In this document: piece by piece, positions 1-5,664 of the stretch
How positions within the stretch are numbered: position 1 is the first letter of the stretch
Layout: every line of letters begins with the position of its first letter
Origin: an uncultured Collinsella sp.
GTDB lineage: Bacteria; Actinomycetota; Coriobacteriia; Coriobacteriales; Coriobacteriaceae
Direction of reading: 5' to 3'
DNA: 6,663 bases
Assembly: GCA_900541665.1 (NCBI GenBank)
Contig: UQKV01000077.1
Location: forward strand, 1-6,663
The notes under the pieces: generated by a model
Database searches by the model: none
The model's input: only the letters and a program-made list of their open reading frames with translations
Told to the model about the DNA's origin: nothing
Position numbers and translations under genes: made by a program

Positions 1-335
1 CCGAAACCCCACTTCTTTCAATTACAACTTCATTTGCAAGCAAACTATACCAATACCTGCGAAAACGTGCAAGCGCAATGGAAATTCGCAGGTCAGCGCG
101 CCCACAGCTTCTCCACAAGAATAGGACAATTAGGCGATGACTCCTGCGCGGCGCCCACCCAAATAGCCCAAAACGGGCCATGCGTCCCAGCGCGCCGGCC
201 AAATCGGGCCCTATGGGCATTCCATCCCTGGTCGCACATCGGCCAGACTGCTCGTAAGGGACATTCTGGAACAGATAAGCCGTACTCACGCATAGACCGC
301 ACAACCTTCCGGATCCTCTACGGCAAGGAGACACC
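1..335. other. Intergenic region upstream of the lipoprotein gene; no convincing gene
   Basis: No reading frame here has both a ribosome binding site and a recognisable product. The frames at 34-339 (+) and 93-302 (-) are short, lack Shine-Dalgarno sequences and have unstructured, Arg/Pro/Trp-rich translations. A weak promoter-like pair for the lipoprotein gene is TTACAA at 22-27 and TATACC at 46-51 with an 18-nt spacer. It lies about 280 nt from the start codon, so it may be fortuitous. The central part (about 145-215) is rich in GGGCC/GGCGC words that can form short local stems, but I see no terminator with a T-tract and no known riboswitch. Confidence 0.5.
55..93. repeat. 9-bp perfect inverted repeat with nested 3-bp stem
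   Basis: ACCTGCGAA at 55-63 is the exact reverse complement of TTCGCAGGT at 85-93. The 21-nt interval contains TGC (68-70) and GCA (75-77), which can pair to give a small inner stem. There is no T-tract on either side, so it does not read as a terminator. It could be an operator, part of a repeated intergenic element or a chance palindrome. Confidence 0.45.
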
Positions 336-908
336 ATGAAACGCCTAGGCACCCTCTGCACGATCGCGCTCGCCATTGCAGCCTGCTCGTTCGCTCTGGC
401 GGGCTGCAGCAACGTCGATGGTAAAACCGGGCCATGCGAGCCGGATCTCGGCAGCACCGAAGCCATCGAGAAAACGACGCCTTCGGAGCGCTTCGACAAA
501 ATAGACGAAGATATAGTCGACCCCCAGGGCTTAGGTCCAGACCCTCAAGAACAGTTCCCCATCGACCTCGAGGCAGACGAGAACGTCCATGTTACCTGCG
601 TGGGCAAGGACACGGATGGCTACGGCGACGCCGTATTGGTCTTTGCGGTGACGAACAACACCGATGTCGACATGATGTTTGGCGATGTTGATGCTTATGC
701 CTACGTCAACGGTGTCGTCCGCGACGTGCGCATGCGCCAGCCCGTCGCCGCAGGCGAAGAAACGACCGCAATGCTCACCTTTGTAGGAACCTTCGACGAC
801 CCAAATTTTGACGTGAACAGCGACCTCAACGACATCTACCTCAATATCTGGATGTTCGAGGAGCAGACGGGCAACGTCTACTTTAGGGACCTGGTGCACA
901 TTCCGTAG
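336..908 (+). CDS. Small secreted lipoprotein with C-terminal Ig-like beta-sandwich domain
   Basis: This 190-residue protein begins with a type II signal peptide: basic MKR, a hydrophobic stretch (residues 7-22) and the lipobox LAGC, which places the lipidated cysteine at residue 24. It should be anchored on the outer face of the cytoplasmic membrane. Residues 25-82 form an acidic, Pro/Asp/Glu-rich linker. Residues 83-190 alternate hydrophobic strands with turns (for example VLVFAVTNNTD at 100-110, then the VNGVV and AGEETTAMLTFVG segments). This resembles the small extracellular Ig-like domains of clostridial and coriobacterial lipoproteins (DUF5067/DUF4352/FxLYD-like); I infer the resemblance from pattern only. 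The ATG at 336 is supported by AAGGAG at 325-330 with a 5-nt spacer. The gene stands alone and converges on leuS across a shared terminator. Ligand and function are unknown. Confidence 0.85.
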   Translation: MKRLGTLCTIALAIAACSFALAGCSNVDGKTGPCEPDLGSTEAIEKTTPSERFDKIDEDIVDPQGLGPDPQEQFPIDLEADENVHVTCVGKDTDGYGDAVLVFAVTNNTDVDMMFGDVDAYAYVNGVVRDVRMRQPVAAGEETTAMLTFVGTFDDPNFDVNSDLNDIYLNIWMFEEQTGNVYFRDLVHIP

Positions 909-951
909 AAGGTGGCGCTAGGCATCAGCCAAACAGGACACACAGCGCAAA

Positions 952-988
952 ACGAGGGACGACCCAACCGGATCGCCCCTCGTCTTTT
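952..988. terminator. Bidirectional intrinsic terminator between lipoprotein gene and leuS
   Basis: ACGAGGG (952-958) pairs with CCCTCGT (977-983). After one A/C mismatch, CGA (960-962) pairs with TCG (973-975), leaving a 10-nt loop. The plus strand continues with TCTTTTA (983-989) and the minus strand leaves the stem through TTTT (complement of 949-952). It can therefore end transcription of both convergent genes. It lies 43 nt after the lipoprotein stop and 24 nt after the leuS stop in their respective directions. Confidence 0.8.
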
Positions 989-1012
989 ATGCGTCAGTTA
1001 TGCTCGCAGCGC

Positions 1013-3589
1013 TTACTTGACCACCAGGTTGACCAGCTTGCCGGGCACGCAGATGGCCTTGACGACCGTCTTGCCCTCGAGCCACTTGGCGACGGCAGCC
1101 TCGGCGGCAGCCTGCATTTCCTCGTTGGAGGCATCGCGGGCCACGTCGATGCGGCCACGGACCTTGCCGAGTACCTGGACGACGATCTGCACCGTGTCCT
1201 CGACGGACTCGGCCAGGTCGAACTCGGGCCAGGCGGCGGTGTAGGCGTTGCCCTCGCAGCCAAGTGCCTCGTGCCACAGCTCGTCGGCCCAGAACGGACA
1301 GATGGGGGCAAGGACGCTCACGATATCCTTAGCCACGCCGTAGCACAGGGCCTTGTCGCGGTCAGCACCCTCGGTGGCGTTGAGGTAGGCGCTCGCCGCG
1401 TTGACGAGCTCCATGACGGCCGAGATCGCGGTGTTGAACTGGCCGCGATCAAAGTCCTCGGTGCACTTGGCGATGGTGCGGTGACGCTCGCGGTAGAGCT
1501 TCATCGCGGTCTCGTCGAGCACGGACTTGTCGAAGGCCACGTTGGCGTCACCCGACTGGACAAGCTGCCACACGATACGCCAGGCGCGCTTGATAAAGCG
1601 GTTGGCGCCCTCGACGGCCTTGGGATCCCAGTCGAAGTCCTTCTCGGGCGGGGCGATAAACAAAATCGCCAGACGCATGGTGTCGGCGCCGTAGGGCTCG
1701 ATAACCGAGCTCGGAGGCACGACGTTGCCCTTGGACTTGGACATGGTGTCGCCGTTCTCGTCCTTGACCATGCCCTGGCACAGCAGGTTGGTGAAGGGCT
1801 CGTCCACGCTCAGCAGTCCCAGGTCGCGCAGCGCCTTGGTAAAGAAGCGGCTGTAGAGCAGGTGCAAAATGGCGTGCTCGATGCCGCCAATGTAGTTATC
1901 GACGGGCATCCAACGGTCGGCCGCCTCGCGGGAGAAGGGCAGCTCGGTGTTGTGCGGATCGGTATAGCGCAGGTAATACCAGCTGGAGCAGGTGAAGGTG
2001 TCCATGGTATCGGTCTCGCGCTTAGCCGGGCGACCGCAGACCGGGCAGGTGGTCTCGTAGAAGTCCTTACACTCGGCGAGGGTCTCGCCGGCGCCCAGAT
2101 CCAGGTTCTCGGGCAGTGTCACCGGCAGCTGGTCCTCGGGCACGGGCACAATGCCGCAGTGCTCGCAGTGGATGGCCGGGATGGGGTTGCCCCAATAGCG
2201 CTGGCGGCTGATGAGCCAGTCGCGCAGACGGAACTCGACCTTGCGACGGCCGCAGCCCATGGCCTCAAGGTCGGCCACGATGGCAGCCTCGCCCTCGGAG
2301 TGCTTACCGCCACGCATGCCGGTGTACTTGCCGGACTGGACGAGCGTGCCCTCGGCGGCGTGGGCGCAATCCCAGTCGACGGTCTCGGCATGGAAGGTAT
2401 CGATGGTCTCACCGCTGGCCTCGACGGCAGCGCGATCGTCATCGTCCAGGATGATCGGCACGATCGGCAGGTCATACTTGCGGGCAAACTCAAAGTCGCG
2501 CTGGTCGCCGCAGGGAACGGCCATGACGGCACCGGTGCCGTAGTCGGCAACGACATAATCGGCAACCCACACGGGGACCTTCTCGCCGTTGACGGGGTTC
2601 ACCACGTAGCGGCCGGTAAAGGCACCGTGCTTCTCGAGGGTGCCCTGGGCACGCTCGACGGCAGAGATATGCTTGGAGTCCTCGACGATCTTGGTAACGG
2701 CTTCCTCGTACTCCGTGCCCTCGACGAGCTCGTGCAGACGAGCGTACTCGGGAGCCAGGACAAAGAAGGAGACGCCAAAGAGGGTGTCGGCACGCGTGGT
2801 GAAGACGGTGATCTTGCCCTCGTCGCCCTCGATGGGCTCGCCATCCTGGTCGCACAGGGTAAAGTCGACCTCGGCGCCCTCGGAGCGGCCGATCCAGTTG
2901 GCCTGCATCTGCTTGACGCGCTCGGGCCAGCCGGGGAGCTTCTCCAGGTCGTCGAGCAGCTCCTGGGAGTACTCGGTGATCTTGAAGTACCACTGCTCAA
3001 GGTCGCGCTTCTCGGGCTCGGTGCCGCAGCGCCAGCACTTGCCCTCGGTGACCTGCTCGTTGGCCAGAACGGTCTTGCACGTGGGGCACCAGTTGACCGG
3101 GTTCTTCTTGCGGTAGACCAGGCCCTTTTCCCACAGCTTCTCAAAGATCCACTGACCCCAGCGGTAGTAGTCGGGACTGCAGGTCTTGACCATGCGATCC
3201 AGATCGTAGGAAAAGCCCATGCGCTTCATCGTGGCGAGCGCCTGGTCCATGTTCTTGTACGTCCAAGCGGCAGCCTGTGTGTTGTGCTTGATGGCGGCGT
3301 TCTCGGCGGGCAGGCCAAAGGCGTCAAAGCCGATGGGATGCAGCACGTCAAAGCCGCGCATGCGGGCCTGACGGGCCATGGCATCGCCGATGGTATAGTT
3401 GCGCGCGTGGCCCATGTGCAGGTCGCCCGACGGATACGGAAACATCTCGAGCACGTACTTTTTGGGCTTGCTGTCGTCGGTGTCGACGGCAAAGAGGTTG
3501 GAGTCCTCCCAGGCCTTCATCCACCGGGACTCAATGGCCTGCGCGTCGTAGACAGGAATCTCGTCCTTATGATCTGTGCAATCGCACAT
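1013..3589 (-). CDS. leuS: Leucyl-tRNA synthetase
   Basis: This cytoplasmic class Ia aminoacyl-tRNA synthetase attaches leucine to tRNA-Leu. Its 858 residues match the usual bacterial length (about 860). The HIGH motif is HMGH at 58-61 and the KMSKS loop is TMSKS at 615-619. A four-Cys zinc knuckle (C168, C171, C185, C188) follows the first half of the Rossmann fold. The CP1 editing domain spans roughly 225-420, with the Thr-rich TVFTTRADT segment at 261-269, YGTGAVMAVP at 350-359 and Asp365, the likely equivalent of the E. coli editing-site Asp345. A second CxxC pair (C475/C478 and C515/C518) may bind metal in the leucine-specific region. SRQRYWG is at 461-467. The anticodon-binding domain occupies about 690-790, followed by the C-terminal domain. 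The ATG start is preceded by AAGGAG (3595-3600, minus strand) with a 5-nt spacer. The gene appears monocistronic, with its own promoter and a long structured leader. Confidence 0.98.
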   Translation of the reverse strand: MCDCTDHKDEIPVYDAQAIESRWMKAWEDSNLFAVDTDDSKPKKYVLEMFPYPSGDLHMGHARNYTIGDAMARQARMRGFDVLHPIGFDAFGLPAENAAIKHNTQAAAWTYKNMDQALATMKRMGFSYDLDRMVKTCSPDYYRWGQWIFEKLWEKGLVYRKKNPVNWCPTCKTVLANEQVTEGKCWRCGTEPEKRDLEQWYFKITEYSQELLDDLEKLPGWPERVKQMQANWIGRSEGAEVDFTLCDQDGEPIEGDEGKITVFTTRADTLFGVSFFVLAPEYARLHELVEGTEYEEAVTKIVEDSKHISAVERAQGTLEKHGAFTGRYVVNPVNGEKVPVWVADYVVADYGTGAVMAVPCGDQRDFEFARKYDLPIVPIILDDDDRAAVEASGETIDTFHAETVDWDCAHAAEGTLVQSGKYTGMRGGKHSEGEAAIVADLEAMGCGRRKVEFRLRDWLISRQRYWGNPIPAIHCEHCGIVPVPEDQLPVTLPENLDLGAGETLAECKDFYETTCPVCGRPAKRETDTMDTFTCSSWYYLRYTDPHNTELPFSREAADRWMPVDNYIGGIEHAILHLLYSRFFTKALRDLGLLSVDEPFTNLLCQGMVKDENGDTMSKSKGNVVPPSSVIEPYGADTMRLAILFIAPPEKDFDWDPKAVEGANRFIKRAWRIVWQLVQSGDANVAFDKSVLDETAMKLYRERHRTIAKCTEDFDRGQFNTAISAVMELVNAASAYLNATEGADRDKALCYGVAKDIVSVLAPICPFWADELWHEALGCEGNAYTAAWPEFDLAESVEDTVQIVVQVLGKVRGRIDVARDASNEEMQAAAEAAVAKWLEGKTVVKAICVPGKLVNLVVK

Positions 3590-3612
3590 ATCAGCTCCTT
3601 TAATCTTAGCTG

Positions 3613-3731
3613 GGGTCGGGCGGCTTGGCTTTGTTCGCTACTGCGGACAGTCCTGCGCAAGACGAAGAGCACATTATGTGCTCTTCTTTGCGTGCGGAAC
3701 TTGTAGCGAACAAAGCCAAGCCGCCCGACCC
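3613..3731. repeat. 119-bp palindrome with perfect 29-bp arms filling the leuS leader
   Basis: The left arm at 3613-3641 (starting GGGTCGGGCGGCTTGG) is the exact reverse complement of the right arm at 3703-3731. The 61-nt centre is also self-complementary. GAAGAGCACA (3664-3673) pairs perfectly with TGTGCTCTTC (3677-3686) around the 3-nt loop TTA, and the flanks CGC/GCG (3656-3658 with 3690-3692) and TCC/GGA (3651-3653 with 3696-3698) add further pairs. In the leuS transcript it would fold into one long double-stranded rod ending 12 nt before the Shine-Dalgarno sequence. I see no obvious target-site duplication. Candidates are a MITE or REP-type insertion, or a cis-regulatory or RNase III-processed leader. 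Confidence 0.85.
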
Positions 3732-3748
3732 TAAGGTTAACTTGACTG

Positions 3749-3757
3749 ATGATAGCA
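3749..3757 (-). promoter_or_regulatory. Predicted leuS promoter, extended -10
   Basis: On the minus strand TGCTATCAT (complement of 3749-3757) is an extended -10 (TGN plus TATCAT, 5 of 6 consensus bases). There is no good -35 at 17-18 nt: that position falls inside the 3766-3800 hairpin stem and reads GGCATC. Transcription would start near 3742, giving a leader of about 150 nt that contains the whole 3613-3731 palindrome. Confidence 0.5.
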
Positions 3758-3765
3758 AATACGAC

Positions 3766-3801
3766 AAGCGAGATGCCTGCGACTTGCGGGCATCTCGCTT
3801 T
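3766..3801. terminator. Strong 15-bp hairpin, probable guaB terminator
   Basis: AAGCGAGATGCC (3766-3777) pairs perfectly with GGCATCTCGCTT (3789-3800). TGC (3778-3780) pairs with GCG (3786-3788) through one G-U wobble, leaving the 5-nt loop GACTT. The plus strand continues TTTATCT and the minus strand GTCGTATTTG, so the U-tract is modest either way. The only evident transcript reaching it is guaB on the minus strand, and it lies just upstream of the leuS promoter, fitting a terminator that insulates leuS from guaB. Confidence 0.6.
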
Positions 3802-3840
3802 ATCTAAATAACGTGGTTGTGAATCAACCGCTAATTGTTA

Positions 3841-3864
3841 CCCGCCCAAGCATGGTCGGGTTTT
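3841..3864 (+). terminator. Small GC hairpin followed by TTTT (plus strand)
   Basis: CCCGCCC (3841-3847) can pair with GGTCGGG (3854-3860), with one C/T mismatch and the loop AAGCAT. TTTT at 3861-3864 follows on the plus strand. It has the form of an intrinsic terminator for plus-strand transcription, but I find no plus-strand gene ending here. The Ts also belong to the left arm of the adjoining 94-nt hairpin, so the two structures may be parts of one element. Confidence 0.35.
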
Positions 3865-3954
3865 CTAAGTGCCGCAGATTGACGTGAAAGAGGAGCGACG
3901 CGTACTTTGGTACGCGAGCGACGGTTTGAACGGCAAGGTGCGGTGCTTAGGAAA
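3861..3954. repeat. 94-nt imperfect long hairpin immediately downstream of guaB
   Basis: TTTTCTAAGTGCCGC (3861-3875) pairs along its full length with GCGGTGCTTAGGAAA (3940-3954), counting three G-U pairs. Further in, TTG and CGT (3879-3881, 3883-3885) pair with ACG and CAA (3930-3932, 3934-3936). At the apex CGCGTAC (3899-3905) pairs with GTACGCG (3910-3916) around the loop TTTG. The structure begins 5 nt after the guaB stop codon. It has no U-tract typical of a minus-strand terminator at its exit. It could be a repeated intergenic palindrome or an mRNA 3'-end stabiliser for guaB. Confidence 0.6.
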
Positions 3955-3959
3955 GCCGC

Positions 3960-5471
3960 TTAGCGGTAGGAAACGCTCTGCTGGGAGTCCTTGACGACTA
4001 CGTCGTGGGCGCCGCCTTCGACGATCGAGGTCGAGCTTACCAGGGTCAGGCGTGCCTTTTCCTGGAGCTCGGGGATCGAGAGGGCACCGCAGTTGCACAT
4101 CGTGGACTTGACCTTGTAGAGCGTGCCACCCACGCCGTCCTTGAGGGAACCTGCATAGGGAACGTAGGAGTCAACGCCCTCGACGAAGCTGAGCTTCGCG
4201 GCGCCGCCCAGGTCGTAGCGCTGCCAGTTGCGGGCACGCGCAGAACCCTCGCCCCAGTACTCCTTCATGTACTGGCCATTGACGTTGACGCGCTCGGTCG
4301 GGCTCTCGTCGAAGCGGGCGAAGTAGCGGCCCAGCATCATAAAGTCGGCGCCCATGGCAAGGGCGAGCGTCATGTGGTAGTCGTAGACGATGCCGCCGTC
4401 GGAGCACACGGGCACGTAGACGCCGGTCTCCTCGTAGTACTCGTCGCGAGCGCGACAGACGTCGATCAGCGCGGTGGCCTGGCCACGACCGATACCCTTG
4501 GTCTCACGGGTGATGCAGATGGAACCGCCGCCGATACCGACCTTGATGAAGTCAGCGCCGCAGTCTGCCAGGAAGCGGAAGCCCTCGGCGTCGACGACGT
4601 TACCGGCACCGACCTTGACGTCCTCGCCGTAGTTGGCGCGAATCCACTCGATGGTGCGCTTCTGCCACTCGCTGAAGCCCTCGGAGGAGTCGATGCACAG
4701 GACATCGGCGCCGGCCTCGATGAGCAGCGGCACGCGCTCGGCATAGTCGCGGGTGTTGATACCGGCGCCGACCATGTAGCGCTTGTCGCCGTCGAGCAGC
4801 TCGTTGGGGTTGGTCTTGTGGCTGTCATAGTCCTTGCGGAAGACGATTCCCATCAGGTGATCGTTGTCGTCGACGATGGGCAGGGCGTTGAGTTTGTTGT
4901 CCCAGATGACGTCGTTGGCAACCTTGAGGCTGATGTTCTTGTCGCCCACGATGAGCTGCTCACGCGGGGTCATGAACTCGGAGACCTTCGTCTGGTGGTC
5001 ATCGCGACTGGGGCGATAGTCACGGCTGGTGACGATGCCCAGGAGCTTACCCTTGGGAGTGCCGTCGTCGGTAACCGGCATGGTGGAGTGACCGGTCTTC
5101 TCCTTGAGCTCGATGACCTGCTCCATGGTCATGTCGGGGGTCAGCGTGGAATCGGACTGAACGAAGCCAGCCTTGTGATCCTTGACGGCCTTGACCATCG
5201 CGGCCTCGGACTCGGCGCTCTGGGAACCGTAAATGAAGGACAGGCCACCCTCGGTAGCGAGCGCGACACCCATATCGACGCCCGAGACGGACTGCATGAT
5301 GGCGGAAACCATGGGGATGTTCAGGGTGATTGCCGGCTTCTCACCGCGCTTGAAGCGGGTTAGCGGCGTCTTAAGAGAGACGTTGTTGGGGATGCACTGC
5401 GAGGACGAGTAACCAGGGACCAGCAGATACTCCGAAAACGTGTGGGACTCACCGGGAAAGAACGTAGCCAT
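3960..5471 (-). CDS. guaB: Inosine-5'-monophosphate dehydrogenase
   Basis: This cytoplasmic enzyme oxidises IMP to XMP with NAD+, the rate-limiting step to GMP. The 503-residue protein is a (beta/alpha)8 barrel interrupted by two CBS domains (about 105-152 and 162-215). The catalytic Cys is C319 in GIGGGSICIT (312-321), where most bacterial enzymes have GIGPGSIC-TTR. Other family residues are D261, D358 with GG359-360, R382, the flap dyad R418-Y419 in NWQRYD, and E431 of EGVDSYVPYAG. These numbers and the length coincide with what I recall of the Tritrichomonas foetus IMPDH, placing this in the GIGGGSICITRE subgroup found in gut anaerobes. The ATG has AAGGAG at 5476-5481 (minus strand) with a 4-nt spacer. 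No guaA follows; the downstream 370 bp holds hairpins and then leuS. A divergent ModE-like regulator lies upstream, with overlapping promoters. Confidence 0.96.
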   Translation of the reverse strand: MATFFPGESHTFSEYLLVPGYSSSQCIPNNVSLKTPLTRFKRGEKPAITLNIPMVSAIMQSVSGVDMGVALATEGGLSFIYGSQSAESEAAMVKAVKDHKAGFVQSDSTLTPDMTMEQVIELKEKTGHSTMPVTDDGTPKGKLLGIVTSRDYRPSRDDHQTKVSEFMTPREQLIVGDKNISLKVANDVIWDNKLNALPIVDDNDHLMGIVFRKDYDSHKTNPNELLDGDKRYMVGAGINTRDYAERVPLLIEAGADVLCIDSSEGFSEWQKRTIEWIRANYGEDVKVGAGNVVDAEGFRFLADCGADFIKVGIGGGSICITRETKGIGRGQATALIDVCRARDEYYEETGVYVPVCSDGGIVYDYHMTLALAMGADFMMLGRYFARFDESPTERVNVNGQYMKEYWGEGSARARNWQRYDLGGAAKLSFVEGVDSYVPYAGSLKDGVGGTLYKVKSTMCNCGALSIPELQEKARLTLVSSTSIVEGGAHDVVVKDSQQSVSYR

Positions 5472-5521
5472 GTTTCTCCTTTTTCCATGCGACCGGTCGG
5501 CTGCAGGCCTCGTAGGACCCA

Positions 5522-5541
5522 GCCCAACCTTGGGCGCCCAA
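5522..5541. promoter_or_regulatory. Candidate operator: three adjoining GCCCAA/TTGGGC half-sites
   Basis: GCCCAA (5522-5527), two bases, TTGGGC (5530-5535) and GCCCAA (5536-5541) follow one another. The last two form the perfect 12-bp palindrome TTGGGCGCCCAA, and the first two form a 6-2-6 inverted repeat. If the predicted promoters are right, the palindrome lies at about +3 to +14 of guaB (a repressor position) and about -46 to -57 of the divergent regulator gene (an activator position). The binding protein is unknown. The site could alternatively act as an RNA hairpin in the guaB leader. Confidence 0.4.
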
Positions 5542-5550
5542 TACTGGGGA

Positions 5551-5579
5551 AGTATCTTAACGCACTTTGACTGCTACAA
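5551..5579 (-). promoter_or_regulatory. Predicted guaB promoter
   Basis: On the minus strand, TTGTAG (complement of 5574-5579) and GATACT (complement of 5551-5556) are separated by exactly 17 nt. Matches are modest (3/6 and 4/6). An alternative -10 in the same place is TAAGAT (complement of 5554-5559). The start would be near 5544, giving a leader of about 70 nt that can fold GCTG...CAGC-type stems before the ribosome binding site. Confidence 0.35.
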
Positions 5580-5580
5580 T
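5572..5580 (+). promoter_or_regulatory. Predicted promoter of the ModE-like regulator, extended -10
   Basis: TGCTACAAT at 5572-5580 is an extended -10 with TACAAT matching 5 of 6 consensus bases. No strong -35 is seen at 16-18 nt upstream. Transcription would begin near 5587, about 78 nt before the ATG. The hexamer occupies the same base pairs as the guaB -35 on the other strand. Confidence 0.45.
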
Positions 5581-5664
5581 GCATGTTTTAAGAAGAGCAC
5601 ACGAGGGTTTGACGCAGGCTTTGCGTTTGCCCAGCAAACACTTTAGCGGGGAGACGTGGAGCAC

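Noticed and set aside
34..339. A 101-codon plus-strand frame overlapping the lipoprotein start
   Set aside because: It has no ribosome binding site and a low-complexity composition. It overlaps the well-supported AAGGAG/ATG of the lipoprotein gene by four bases in another frame.
989..3706. A 905-codon plus-strand open frame opposite leuS
   Set aside because: It lies antisense to an unambiguous leuS. Its translation is a Gly/Leu/Val/Asp/His-rich shadow of GC-biased codons with no family motif and no ribosome binding site.
3590..3742. T-box or leucine attenuator controlling leuS
   Set aside because: The leader has no AGGGTGGNACCGCG core, no specifier-loop layout, no leader peptide with a run of Leu codons, and no hairpin with a clear U-tract before the ribosome binding site.
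3625..3807. A 60-codon plus-strand frame through the leuS leader palindrome
   Set aside because: It is made of hairpin arms and terminator stem, has no Shine-Dalgarno sequence and no recognisable product.
3841..3860. Similarity of GCCCAAGC here to the GCCCAA half-sites at 5522-5541
   Set aside because: It has a single half-site without the paired partner at matching spacing, and is explained by the GC hairpin.
4005..5363. A 452-codon plus-strand open frame opposite guaB
   Set aside because: It shows the same shadow composition as the leuS antisense frame, lies wholly inside guaB on the other strand, and has no start signal.
5592..5601. GAAGAGCACA repeated in the regulator leader and in the 3664-3673 hairpin arm
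   Set aside because: Many 10-mers are expected to recur by chance in a window of this length, and the surrounding bases do not match.
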